Part shown: positions 44,498 through 53,327 of the stretch, piece by piece
Position numbering within the stretch: position 1 is the first letter of the stretch
Layout of the letters: each line of letters opens with the position of its first letter
NCBI RefSeq assembly: GCF_025356155.1
Contig: NZ_JANXUQ010000140.1
Span: forward strand, 1-58,277
Length of the DNA stretch: 58,277 nucleotides
Origin: Rhodoferax sp.
Lineage (GTDB): Bacteria; Pseudomonadota; Gammaproteobacteria; Burkholderiales; Burkholderiaceae_C
Direction: 5' to 3'
Notes under the pieces: model-generated
Databases searched by the model: none
What the model was told of the DNA's origin: nothing
What the model saw: only the letters and a program-made list of their open reading frames with translations
Program-made: the position numbers and the translations under genes

Positions 44498-44646
44498 GCA
44501 TTTCATCCGATTGCCGACCGCCCACAACGGCTGGCTGGCAAACCTGGGGGTCAAGCGCCTCCCAATAAGCCGGGATATACGACCGCTTATTGGCCTTTAG
44601 TTTTAAAAGTCCCTTACGACAATGGTGGCAACTCTAAAGCTCCACC
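44498..44646 (+). other. cheY-flhB spacer
   Basis: This 149-base spacer holds a strong inverted repeat (44562-44593) followed by a T-rich stretch, and nothing that encodes a CheZ. A flhB promoter probably lies after the hairpin, but I cannot point to a clear consensus. Confidence 0.4.
44562..44593 (+). terminator. Rho-independent terminator after cheY
   Basis: CCAATAAG (44562-44569) pairs perfectly with CTTATTGG (44586-44593). An inner CGG/CCG pair extends the stem, and CCTTTAGTTTT follows. This would end the motA-motB-cheY transcript before flhB. An operator role cannot be excluded because the outer arms form a clean palindrome. Confidence 0.6.
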
Positions 44647-45801
44647 ATGGAATCAGGCAGTCAAGATCGCAACCTACCGGCCTCGGAGCGCAAGCTCCAG
44701 AAGGCGCGTGATGATGGCCAGGTTGGTCGATCTGAAGACCTGTCGCACCTTGCCGTTCTCGGCGCCGGCGCCATCAGCGTCATGGTTCTTGCGCCCATAC
44801 TCTTTGACCGTTTACAGCACAGCTTGGGCAAGCAGTTGTCATTTGACGCGGCGACCGTCATGCAACCCGGCAGCATGCTCACACGGCTGTCAGACGCCAC
44901 CAGCATAGGCTTGGCAGGCTGCGCCGCCTTCGCCGCCATCATCACCGCAGCCGCTATTTTTGCGGCCGTCGCGTCTGGCGGCTGGGTCAATAGCTTGAAG
45001 CCTTTGATGCCGGACTTGAGCCGGCTCAACCCACTTTCGGGCTTCGGCAATTTGCTGACCAAGAAGAAGCTGCTGTCGGTGCTCAAGATGACCGTCATGA
45101 CCGGCATTTTGTTTGCGATTGCTGCGGTTTTTCTGCGTTCAGGCATACAAACCATTTCTGCTCTGGTCCTGCAACCGTCCACCTCAGCAATCCGACATCT
45201 GACGGAATGGTTGACCAGTGGCATGGGGCTGTTGTTGCTGGTGGTGTTGATGGCCGCTCTGGTGGACGTTCCTTTGCAAAGTCTGTTGCACAAGGGCGAG
45301 ATGAAGATGTCCCACCAAGAGGTCAAGCAAGAAGGAAAAGAGTCTGACGGCAATCCGCAGATCAAAGCCAAGATGCGCCAGAAACAACGTGAAATGGCGC
45401 AAAAGAACAGTGTCAACGCAGTCCCTAAAGCCGACTTTGTAGTCATGAACCCCACGCACTTCGCGGTCGCTATTCGTTATGACGAGAAAACCATGTCCGC
45501 GCCCCAGGTCGTCTCCAAAGGTGCCGACCTCTTGGCCATGAAAATTCGGGATGTAGCCAAACACCACGCCATACCCGTGCTGCAGTCGCCCATGCTGGCA
45601 CGCGCGTTGTATGCCAATTCGGAGTTGGACCAGGACATCCCCTCCAGCCTGTACACCGCTGTGGCACAGGTCTTGGCCTATGTCTACAAACTGCGCGCTG
45701 CCATGCGGGGCGATGGCCCCATGCCCGGCGAACTGGCCCATCCCTTTGTCTCGCCAGATCTTGATCCGCTAGCCAAGACTGTCAAACCAGCCCACGCATG
45801 A
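44647..45801 (+). CDS. flhB: FlhB, flagellar type III export switch protein
   Basis: FlhB sets export specificity and cleaves itself. The 384 residues have four membrane segments in the first 210 positions and a cytoplasmic domain with the autocleavage motif NPTH at 268-271. Family blocks include MSHQEVKQEGKESDGNPQIK. It overlaps flhA by four bases (ATGA). Confidence 0.97.
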   Translation: MESGSQDRNLPASERKLQKARDDGQVGRSEDLSHLAVLGAGAISVMVLAPILFDRLQHSLGKQLSFDAATVMQPGSMLTRLSDATSIGLAGCAAFAAIITAAAIFAAVASGGWVNSLKPLMPDLSRLNPLSGFGNLLTKKKLLSVLKMTVMTGILFAIAAVFLRSGIQTISALVLQPSTSAIRHLTEWLTSGMGLLLLVVLMAALVDVPLQSLLHKGEMKMSHQEVKQEGKESDGNPQIKAKMRQKQREMAQKNSVNAVPKADFVVMNPTHFAVAIRYDEKTMSAPQVVSKGADLLAMKIRDVAKHHAIPVLQSPMLARALYANSELDQDIPSSLYTAVAQVLAYVYKLRAAMRGDGPMPGELAHPFVSPDLDPLAKTVKPAHA

Positions 45802-47879
45802 ACGCCCAACTCAAATCCCTGCAGCACTGGTTCGGCGCCAACACCACGGTGATACAGGGTGCGTCAGCGCCCATGTTGGTCGTGGCTATTCTGGCGATGA
45901 TGGTGCTGCCCTTGCCGTCCCTGTTGCTGGACGCGTTTTTCACGATCAACATCGCGGTCGCACTGATGGTGATGATGGTTGCGGCCTACATGATTCGCCC
46001 GCTGGACTTTGCGGCCTTCCCATCGGTGCTGCTGCTTACCACGCTGATGCGGCTATCGCTCAATGTGGCATCCACCCGCGTGGTGCTACTGGAGGGTCAC
46101 ACCGGTCCTGGCGCAGCGGGTGCGGTGATCGAGGCGTTTGGCCACTTCCTGATCGGCGGCAACTTCGCGGTGGGTCTGATCGTTTTCGCCATCCTGGTGG
46201 TGATCAACTTCGTGGTGGTGACCAAGGGCTCTGAGCGTATCGCCGAAGTTTCAGCCCGCTTTACGCTGGATGCCATGCCAGGCAAGCAAATGGCAGTTGA
46301 TGCCGACCTGAATGCCGGCCTGATCGATGAAAAAGAAGCCAAGCGGCGTCGGGCGGAAGTCGGTGAAGAAGCGGAATTCTTCGGTTCTATGGACGGTGCA
46401 TCCAAGTTCGTGCGCGGCGATGCGGTGGCCGGCATCTTGATTCTGCTGATCAACATCTTTGGTGGCTTCGCGATTGGTATCTTGCAGCACGATTTGACGG
46501 CCTCGCAAGCGGCCAACACTTACATCCTGCTGGCAGTAGGTGACGCGCTGGTTGCACAAATTCCTGGTTTGCTGATCTCGGTCGCGGCGGCCATGGTGGT
46601 GTCGCGCGTCGGTAAAGAACACGACATCGGCAAGCAAATTGTGGGGCAAATGTTTGTCTCGCCCAAGGTGCTGGGCATCACCGCAGTCATCATGTTTATC
46701 CTGGGTGTGATTCCCAATATGCCGCATTTTGTATTTCTCACGATTTCAGCGGTATTGGGCTATGGCGCTTGGGCATTGGCGCACAAACCGCCACCGGTTG
46801 ATCCTCAGAGTCCGGTAGTAGCTGCGCCGACAGATGGCGAGGCCTCGTGGGACGACCTGCAACCCGTAGACCAATTGGGTCTGGAACTGGGCTACCGATT
46901 GATTGCCTTGGTTGACAAGACACGGCAGGGTGATCTGTTGACCCGTATAAAGGGCGTGCGCCGCAAGTTTGCGCAAGAGGTGGGCTTTCTGCCACCGCCG
47001 GTACACGTGCGCGACAACCTGGAACTCAAGCCCAGCGGCTACCGCATCACTTTGCGCGGCGTCATTGTGGGCGAAGGCGAAGCTTTCCCCGGTATGTACC
47101 TTGCCATCAACCCGGGTGGCATCACCACTCCGCTGATTGGCACCGCCACGACGGACCCCGCCTTTGGACTGCCAGCACATTGGATCGACGAACAACAAAA
47201 GGAAACGGCGCAAATGGTCGGGTTTACCGTGGTTGATTCCGAGACCGTGATGGCCACGCATTTGTCACACTTGATGCAAGTTCAGGCTTCCAAATTACTC
47301 AGCCGTACCGAGACCCAGCAACTTGTGGAACATGTCGCCAAACTGGCACCCAAACTGATAGAAGAAGTGGTCCCCAAAATGGTTTCCGTCGCTGTCTTCC
47401 AAAAAGTACTGCAGTTGCTGCTGGACGAGTCGGTGCACATCCGCGATATCCGCACCATCATCGAATCGATTGCCGAGCACGCCAGTGCCATGACCGACCC
47501 CACGGAACTGGCCAAGCGCGTACGCGTCGCACTATCACCGGCTATCGTTCAGCAAATCTACGGCGCCACGCGGGAATTGAACGTGATCGCCATCGACCCC
47601 AGCCTGGAACGCTTGTTGGTTCAGGCGCTAGGCAGCGCCTCTGGCCCCGCACTAGACCCTGGTGTCGCCGACATGCTGACACGCAGCGCTGCGGAGACAG
47701 CCATGAAGCAGGAAGAAATTGGCGTACCTGCTTGTTTGCTGGTGCCCGACCAGATCCGCAGTGCTATAGCCCGCTTGGTACGCCGTGTCGCACCCCGCCT
47801 GCAGGTGCTGGCGCACAGCGAGATTCCTGAAACCCACACTATTCGCATCGGTCCGATCCTCAGAGGCGCAACACCATGA
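45798..47879 (+). CDS. flhA: FlhA, flagellar type III export gate protein
   Basis: FlhA is the large export gate subunit that docks chaperone-substrate complexes. The 693 residues include eight N-terminal membrane segments, the FHIPEP signature region ARFTLDAMPGKQMAVDADLN, and a long cytoplasmic domain with LGLELGYRLIAL and VARPxxR-like conserved positions. Length is standard. It overlaps flhB and flhF. Confidence 0.97.
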   Translation: MNAQLKSLQHWFGANTTVIQGASAPMLVVAILAMMVLPLPSLLLDAFFTINIAVALMVMMVAAYMIRPLDFAAFPSVLLLTTLMRLSLNVASTRVVLLEGHTGPGAAGAVIEAFGHFLIGGNFAVGLIVFAILVVINFVVVTKGSERIAEVSARFTLDAMPGKQMAVDADLNAGLIDEKEAKRRRAEVGEEAEFFGSMDGASKFVRGDAVAGILILLINIFGGFAIGILQHDLTASQAANTYILLAVGDALVAQIPGLLISVAAAMVVSRVGKEHDIGKQIVGQMFVSPKVLGITAVIMFILGVIPNMPHFVFLTISAVLGYGAWALAHKPPPVDPQSPVVAAPTDGEASWDDLQPVDQLGLELGYRLIALVDKTRQGDLLTRIKGVRRKFAQEVGFLPPPVHVRDNLELKPSGYRITLRGVIVGEGEAFPGMYLAINPGGITTPLIGTATTDPAFGLPAHWIDEQQKETAQMVGFTVVDSETVMATHLSHLMQVQASKLLSRTETQQLVEHVAKLAPKLIEEVVPKMVSVAVFQKVLQLLLDESVHIRDIRTIIESIAEHASAMTDPTELAKRVRVALSPAIVQQIYGATRELNVIAIDPSLERLLVQALGSASGPALDPGVADMLTRSAAETAMKQEEIGVPACLLVPDQIRSAIARLVRRVAPRLQVLAHSEIPETHTIRIGPILRGATP

Positions 47880-49315
47880 ACATCCAACGTTTTACCGCCC
47901 CCACGTCACGCGAGGCACTCGCCAAAGCACGTATGGCCTTTGGTGATGGCACCCTGATCCTGTCCAACCGCCCAACCGAAAACGGCGTCGAAGTAGTTGC
48001 GACGGCCGAAGATACTTTGGCCACGCTGGACCTGATGCCCAGCAGCCCTATTGCCAAAGCCGGTGACATAACAGCCACGCGCAGCGCCAAGCCAGCACCG
48101 CAAGAAGTAGCCACCAAAGTAGAGGACGACGCCGCACAGCTGGCTATGAGCACACTGTCTTTCCAAGACTATGTGCGTGAACGCATGCTGCGCAAGCGCC
48201 ATGAAACCGGCAACATCACCAGCGCGGATCTGCCGGTGCAAGCACCGCCACAAGAGCGCCCACGCGCCCCGACTAGCGAACGGCTGCTGGGCAAAAGAGA
48301 AACTGCGGCGCCCAAAAATGACGCCCACCGCAAGTCCGCTGCACTCGCGTTTCAATCGGCCGCGGTCCCTCAGGGAATTGTGGATGAGCTTCATGCTATG
48401 AAGGAAATGATGGAGGACCGGTTCAACACGCTGGCGTGGTTGGGCCAGGCGCGCCAAAACCCCATCCAAGCCAACCTGATGCTCAAACTGATCCGCTCGG
48501 GCTACTCCCCCAATTTGTCCCGCACCATACTGGAACGCATGCCGGTAGAGATGAACCCGTCCGAATCCATACGGTGGGTCATGGACGTGCTGGAGCGCAA
48601 TCTACGGACCGACGCAGACGGTCCCGCCGTGCAAGAAGAAGGTGGCGTATTCGCACTGATTGGCGCAACAGGTGTGGGCAAGACCACCACCACGGCCAAA
48701 CTGGCCGGCTTGTGTGCCCGCACCCATGGTGCCGGCAGTGTTGGCTTGATCACACTGGACACCTACCGCGTAGGCGCACACGAACAGTTGCGCGCCTACG
48801 GCAAGATGCTGGGGGTCGTGGCGCATTTGGCGCATGACAGGGTTGCATTGCAAGACCTGCTGGGTTTGCTGTCCAGCAAAAAAATGGTTTTGATCGACAC
48901 CACGGGGTTAGCCCCACGCGATCCCCGCAAGCACGAAATGTTGGAGTTGCTCGATTTGCCCAACGTCAAACGTTTGCTGGTGCTGAACTCCGGTAGCCAC
49001 GGTGACACGCTGGACGAAGCTGTCGCCGCGTTCAAATCAACGGGTGTACAGCAGGCCATCTTCTCTAAAACGGACGAGGCGGTGAAACTCGGCCCGGCCA
49101 TTGATGCCGCCATCCGCAACCAATTGGTTCTGCGGGGCATCACAACAGGTCAACGCGTGCCAGAGGATTGGGAGCCGGCAAACGCGGCGAAGCTGGTACG
49201 CCAATCCATGCGTACAGTGGGCATCTCAGCCTATGACCCCAAGGTCAGTGACCTGGGTTTTTACTTCGGCCAACCATCGGCCCAATCCTTACTCAAGGGG
49301 CGCATGGATGCTTGA
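47876..49315 (+). CDS. flhF: FlhF, SRP-like GTPase for flagellar placement
   Basis: FlhF directs flagellar number and pole choice. The 479 residues have a basic N-terminal part, an N-domain-like helical region and a GTPase domain with GATGVGKTTTTAKLAG, LDTYRVGAHEQL, LIDTTGLAPRD and SKTDEAVKLG. The overlap with flhA (ATGA) and with flhG (8 bases) shows one coupled transcript. Confidence 0.95.
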   Translation: MNIQRFTAPTSREALAKARMAFGDGTLILSNRPTENGVEVVATAEDTLATLDLMPSSPIAKAGDITATRSAKPAPQEVATKVEDDAAQLAMSTLSFQDYVRERMLRKRHETGNITSADLPVQAPPQERPRAPTSERLLGKRETAAPKNDAHRKSAALAFQSAAVPQGIVDELHAMKEMMEDRFNTLAWLGQARQNPIQANLMLKLIRSGYSPNLSRTILERMPVEMNPSESIRWVMDVLERNLRTDADGPAVQEEGGVFALIGATGVGKTTTTAKLAGLCARTHGAGSVGLITLDTYRVGAHEQLRAYGKMLGVVAHLAHDRVALQDLLGLLSSKKMVLIDTTGLAPRDPRKHEMLELLDLPNVKRLLVLNSGSHGDTLDEAVAAFKSTGVQQAIFSKTDEAVKLGPAIDAAIRNQLVLRGITTGQRVPEDWEPANAAKLVRQSMRTVGISAYDPKVSDLGFYFGQPSAQSLLKGRMDA

Positions 49316-50114
49316 TCACCTTTCCAACCAGGCGTCCGGCTTGATTGGGCTGGGTTGCCAGCCCAGTCCGCGACTGGTTGCAATGGTCAGCCATGGCGAC
49401 GAGCGTGCCGAGCTGCCCTTGCTCTGGCAGTTGTGCCTTTCCCTGGTCAATTTTGGCTACTCGGTGACCGTACTGGACGCCACAACCGCCGAGTCAGACA
49501 CGAATCCCGGTTTAGAGCAGCTTTTGGAAAACGCCCTTTGGAGCGATGGCAGCAAGTGCGACACACCCGCTTGGACCGTGCTTCCATGCGCCAATGGCAT
49601 TCAAACGCTACTCGAAGGCCCCGGTGCCAGTTCCCAAAACCTTCACCAATTGGGTCCATTGCTGCCGGCTGAAGGCATCGTCGTTCTGTACTGTAAAGTT
49701 GAATGGATGGCTGCTTTGATTGGCGACTCACACGTTGAGCCCTTGCTTGCGGTGACTCCCGTCAAAACATCCTTGCTAACGAGCTATATCGCGCTAAAAC
49801 GATTGTTGATTACTGGCAAACTTAGGCCTACCATCGTCAATATGCTACAAGAACCGAACCTGTTCGTATCTGCGCAGCAGTCACCTACTTCTGCAGGTTT
49901 GAGCGAATGCGCCAAAAAATTTCTGGGTCATGAATTAAAAACTCTGGATATAGTGGAGCAGCAAGCCGATGCAGCACCCTGCCAAGAAGTTCAGCGCTTG
50001 GCCTTGCGCTTGCTGGAGAGCGCGGTGCCACTGGGTGCGACATCTGCCCCCAGAGGCGCCATGCATAAAGTCACATCCGGCAGCAATTTTTCCCAGTTTG
50101 CGGGAAGTTATTGA
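49308..50114 (+). CDS. FlhG/FleN-like protein lacking a P-loop
   Basis: By position between flhF and fliA this is FlhG, the MinD-like ATPase that limits flagellar number. The 268 residues retain a MinD-like pattern (WQLCLSLVNFGYSVTVLDAT). Where KGGxGKT should stand, the sequence reads VAMVSHGDERAELPLL, with no Walker A. It therefore probably cannot bind ATP as FlhG does. It may be a degenerate but retained partner of FlhF. Start ATG at 49308 lies within the end of flhF. Confidence 0.7.
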   Translation: MLDHLSNQASGLIGLGCQPSPRLVAMVSHGDERAELPLLWQLCLSLVNFGYSVTVLDATTAESDTNPGLEQLLENALWSDGSKCDTPAWTVLPCANGIQTLLEGPGASSQNLHQLGPLLPAEGIVVLYCKVEWMAALIGDSHVEPLLAVTPVKTSLLTSYIALKRLLITGKLRPTIVNMLQEPNLFVSAQQSPTSAGLSECAKKFLGHELKTLDIVEQQADAAPCQEVQRLALRLLESAVPLGATSAPRGAMHKVTSGSNFSQFAGSY

Positions 50115-50830
50115 TGTACACAGTCAAGGGGCAGTTAGACCGCTCCGCTCTCATCAAACAATACCAGCCGCTGGTTCGGCGACTGGCGCACTACATGATG
50201 GCGAAACTGCCCGCCAGTGTAGAGGTGGACGACCTGATCCAGGTCGGTTTGATCGGTTTGGCGGACGCCTTGTCCCGTTATGAAGCGTCCCAAGGGGTGC
50301 AGTTTGAGACCTTTGCCACCCAACGCATACGCGGCGCCATGCTGGATGAATTGCGGGGAAATGACTGGATGTCACGCGGGTCGCGCAAGAGCCAAAAAGA
50401 GATCGAGACCACCATGCGGCGTCTTGAACACCGCTTGGGTCGCAGCCCCATCGAATCAGAAATTGCCGCCGAAATGGGCATGAGCCTGGTGGAATACCAA
50501 AGCCTGCTGGGCAAGGTGCGTGGTACACAACTGGTATACCTGGAAGATATGGCGCGCAACGGCGAAGACGACGATAACTTTTTAGATCGCCACGTTGCCG
50601 ACAGCGAAGCCGACCCCATGAATATGCTGCGCGACCACCGGTTGCGCGAGTCTCTCGTGGCTGCGATCAAAGGCTTGCCCGAGCGTGAGCAGTACATTAT
50701 GAGCATGTATTACGAACAAGACATGAATCTCAAAGAAATCGCGGCGGTCTTGGACGTTACCGAGTCTCGTATATGTCAATTGCACAGCCAGTCCATTGCC
50801 CGCCTCCGGGCAAAAATGCGATCACATTGA
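50114..50830 (+). CDS. fliA: FliA, flagellar sigma factor (sigma-28)
   Basis: FliA directs RNA polymerase to class III flagellar promoters. The 238 residues include region 2 (LIQVGLIGLADALSRYE and FETFATQRIRGAMLDELR), region 3 and the region 4 helix-turn-helix LKEIAAVLDVTESRICQLHS. I choose the ATG at 50114, one base overlapping the flhG stop; a TTG one codon upstream is less likely. Its promoters are visible upstream of flagellins 1 and 3, motA and flgM. Confidence 0.97.
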   Translation: MYTVKGQLDRSALIKQYQPLVRRLAHYMMAKLPASVEVDDLIQVGLIGLADALSRYEASQGVQFETFATQRIRGAMLDELRGNDWMSRGSRKSQKEIETTMRRLEHRLGRSPIESEIAAEMGMSLVEYQSLLGKVRGTQLVYLEDMARNGEDDDNFLDRHVADSEADPMNMLRDHRLRESLVAAIKGLPEREQYIMSMYYEQDMNLKEIAAVLDVTESRICQLHSQSIARLRAKMRSH

Positions 50831-50856
50831 ACCTAATTTGACATGGAGTATGTTGC

Positions 50857-51489
50857 ATGAATTGTCGTTTCCGACTTGGACAAAGCTTGACTACAGCAAT
50901 GCTGTTTGGTTACCTTTTTTCCCCGCCCGCATGGGCAGCGGACTATGCCTACAAAGTCACGATGACAACCTTGGCTCCCAAGGGATCGGCCGGGGAGAAA
51001 CTGGCAGCCACCCAGCCCAGCAGCACCAAAACGACGCCGTGCTCCGACACGTTGCCAGACCAAGTCACCGTTACCCTCACCTACGATGCAGGAAAGACCG
51101 CCTTGGAAAAGCGTGATCTTTTCATCATTCTGAATTCCCCGACCGGTACGCTGCTCCCAGTCAAAAAATTCACACTGGGTGCGTCTCCAACTATCCTGGG
51201 GCCATTCACAGCCTCAACACTGACGGGCTCCGCCGCGGACAACATTTATCTTCGCGCGGCCGACAACCTAGGGCAAGGTGCCCAGACCGAAACACTGTTT
51301 GGTGGGTACATCAACCTCAGATCCATTCCCACAGGTACTTGGCAAGTAGTTGCCATACTGGCGAATTCAAGCACGGTTAATTTTGAGGATCCTACAACCT
51401 GGTCAGCGTGGGACGTGACGACGCTGGTAGTAGGCAAACCATGGGCCGGCATCACAAAAACCATTTGCGGGCCTGGATTCTTGCCGTAG
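50857..51489 (+). CDS. secreted protein of unknown function
   Basis: I do not recognise this family. The 210-residue protein has a signal peptide (MNCRFRLGQSLTTAMLFGYL, likely cut after AWA) and a mature part rich in T, A, L and beta-strand patterns. After the signal peptide there are only two cysteines (TPCSDT and TICGPG), which could form a disulfide. GGAG precedes the ATG. It follows fliA by 26 bases, perhaps in the same transcript, and converges on flgN with 10 bases between stops. A pilus- or filament-associated periplasmic role is possible but unproven. Confidence 0.6.
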   Translation: MNCRFRLGQSLTTAMLFGYLFSPPAWAADYAYKVTMTTLAPKGSAGEKLAATQPSSTKTTPCSDTLPDQVTVTLTYDAGKTALEKRDLFIILNSPTGTLLPVKKFTLGASPTILGPFTASTLTGSAADNIYLRAADNLGQGAQTETLFGGYINLRSIPTGTWQVVAILANSSTVNFEDPTTWSAWDVTTLVVGKPWAGITKTICGPGFLP

Positions 51490-51499
51490 ATTGACTATT

Positions 51500-51880
51500 T
51501 CAGGCCGCAAAAGCAGCAAATTCACCTGACCGTCGTATTGAACTACCGTATACACCGCTGCCTGCATAGGTTGATTTTTGGCGAGTAGCCGGTACCAGCA
51601 CTTCAAGCGCGCGCTCAACATACGCTGATTGGCATACCAGATTCTCACGCAATATGACCATGCCGCTGGCTAACGCACGGATTTTTCGCATACGGCTCGG
51701 CGAACGCAACTGATTGCGCTCGACTCCGTCTGCCATTTGAACCAATTCAATAGTCAGGCGCTGGAATGCCGCAAAGGAGGATTGCATCGCCGCTGGATCA
51801 CCGCCCATCAAGGCGGTACTCACGTCCTGGAATTGGGCCTCAAGAAGATCAATCTGGGTATCAAAAGAAGGTGTGAACAT
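51500..51880 (-). CDS. flgN: FlgN-like hook-filament junction chaperone
   Basis: FlgN is the export chaperone for FlgK and FlgL. The 126-residue helical protein has IDLLEAQFQDVSTALMGGD near the start and RKIRALASGMVILRENL later. Sequence identity to FlgN is low, so the call relies on length, helix content and position after flgM. It ends converging on the secreted protein gene. Confidence 0.72.
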   Translation of the reverse strand: MFTPSFDTQIDLLEAQFQDVSTALMGGDPAAMQSSFAAFQRLTIELVQMADGVERNQLRSPSRMRKIRALASGMVILRENLVCQSAYVERALEVLVPATRQKSTYAGSGVYGSSIRRSGEFAAFAA

Positions 51881-51925
51881 ATCAGGGCCTTTGCACGCTT
51901 GGATATGCGCAGACCCTGCTCAAAC

Positions 51926-52252
51926 TCAACGGGTTGTATGGTTGAGCATTTCCTGCGCGTTGGATAACAATTTGTCGGCTATCGCTTCCGGATTGACCAC
52001 ATAGGTCCCACCTTCGATGGCTGCGCGCACGGACGCAACCTTCTGCACATCGATTTCTGCAGCCTCGCCCTTGCCGGTTTTCTCCAGTCCGCGCGCCAAG
52101 GTCGATACCGTCACCGCCACGCCGGCTGAACGAGTGCTCTGGGCAGCATTTTTGGACGCCGTCGAGCTGGCGTTCTGCCCGGCTTTTTGCGCCGCGGCGG
52201 CATTTCCAACTTGAATTTGGATCGAATTGTCTGGCGTTTGACCGATTTTCAT
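51926..52252 (-). CDS. flgM: FlgM, anti-sigma-28 factor
   Basis: FlgM binds FliA until it is exported through the completed hook. I choose the ATG at 52250-52252, with GGAG upstream (108 residues). The N-terminus MKIGQTPDNSIQIQVG and the C-terminal FliA-binding helices (IDVQKVASVRAAIEGGTYVV, PEAIADKLL) are typical. A perfect FliA promoter lies upstream, giving the known feedback in which FliA makes its own inhibitor. Confidence 0.93.
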   Translation of the reverse strand: MKIGQTPDNSIQIQVGNAAAAQKAGQNASSTASKNAAQSTRSAGVAVTVSTLARGLEKTGKGEAAEIDVQKVASVRAAIEGGTYVVNPEAIADKLLSNAQEMLNHTTR

Positions 52253-52294
52253 AGGGTTCTCCAAAACCACAGAATGTGTGATCTCGTGTGATGG

Positions 52295-52321
52295 TTATCG
52301 GCCGCAACATGACTGACTTTA
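52295..52321 (-). promoter_or_regulatory. FliA (sigma-28) promoter of flgMN
   Basis: On the minus strand TAAAGTCA (52314-52321) is followed by exactly 11 bases and GCCGATAA (52295-52302), an exact match to the enteric -10 consensus. It lies 43 bases before flgM and within the short gap after flgA, so flgM can be made from both a class II readthrough and this class III promoter. Confidence 0.85.
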
Positions 52322-52357
52322 GAGATATTTGCATGGGGAATTAAATGCAATTCTGGG

Positions 52358-53107
52358 CTATAGGTCGATTTTTACTGTTTTTGTATCTAGCACCAGCCCC
52401 GAAGACACCCGGCCATTCTCCATTTTAACCCTGGCCACCTGGCCCACCACGCCGGCAGACAAGGCCTGCGCCTCGGAAGAAATCTGAAACCCTGGGCCTT
52501 GCGCCAGCACCCGAACCTGCGCGCCCGCTTGGAACACCTGCGCGGGCCTGACCATGCTTTGGCGCAAGGTTTGGCCGGTTGTCAATTGGCGTGTGGCGAT
52601 TTGGCCTACCCACAGTGCCTTGTCCCGGATCACTGGGCTTGCCTCTTCCGCCCAATTCACTTCCGCTTCCATCACATCGTCCTCGGTAATGGCGTTGCCG
52701 GATGCAACGGAGCCTTTGATCACCCAAGCGTTGCCATAGGCATTGACCGTTACGGGCAAAGAGACGTTCCAGCGGCTCATCCCGTCAGTACAGCGCAGAC
52801 CAACGCGCGTGCGTCCCCACAGCCGAGACCCTGGGGGTAAGTAGGGCTCTACATTGCCACACGGCGCCAACTTCAGGCGGCTGTCCAAAGCGCCGACCTT
52901 GACTTCCATTCGCAATGCCGTCGGTCCGACAGGTTGAGCCACAGTCGTAGCCGTGGCATCGCGCAACCAGTCCTGCGCCATCGCCTGGAAATTTGGCTCC
53001 GCTACAGCCTGTGCATACGCGGTGCCCGTGACCACGGTGAGGCCGAGTGTATGCACGGCCAAACAGGCCCAGCGTGCGTACGGCAGTCGCCTAAAGAAAT
53101 CCCACAT
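52358..53107 (-). CDS. flgA: FlgA, P-ring assembly chaperone
   Basis: FlgA is a periplasmic chaperone for the FlgI P-ring. I choose the ATG at 53105-53107, with GGAG 8 bases upstream, giving 249 residues and a signal peptide ending ...TAYAQA. The C-terminal SAF-like domain with GNAITEDDVMEAEVNW, LTTGQTLRQSMV and GQVARVKMENGR is typical. It is divergent from flgB. Confidence 0.93.
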   Translation of the reverse strand: MWDFFRRLPYARWACLAVHTLGLTVVTGTAYAQAVAEPNFQAMAQDWLRDATATTVAQPVGPTALRMEVKVGALDSRLKLAPCGNVEPYLPPGSRLWGRTRVGLRCTDGMSRWNVSLPVTVNAYGNAWVIKGSVASGNAITEDDVMEAEVNWAEEASPVIRDKALWVGQIATRQLTTGQTLRQSMVRPAQVFQAGAQVRVLAQGPGFQISSEAQALSAGVVGQVARVKMENGRVSSGLVLDTKTVKIDL

Positions 53108-53327
53108 GACACGTCTCCAATCGCTCCCAGACATTAGGCAACCATGCGTGGCAGCCGGCACTTGGAGTCAATCAACTATAGGGAGTCGGCCACGCCACAA
53201 AGCCTCCAATTGGTCCGTTTTACCCCCCGTATTCCATGGCTAAAAAATTAAAGCTTTTCCCATAATTGCTTCACGCCGAACAAACTGGTCCGTCCAGTGG
53301 GTTCGCCAACCCTTTCGGAGGTGATCC
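53108..53327. promoter_or_regulatory. divergent flgA/flgB regulatory region
   Basis: This 220-base gap is a probable FlhDC-activated region. On the plus strand CATAAT (53261-53266) lies about 60 bases before flgB without a good -35, as expected for an activator-dependent promoter. Just before flgB stands GGAGGTGATCC, an exact extended complement of the 16S 3' end. No FliA site with correct spacing is found. Confidence 0.5.
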
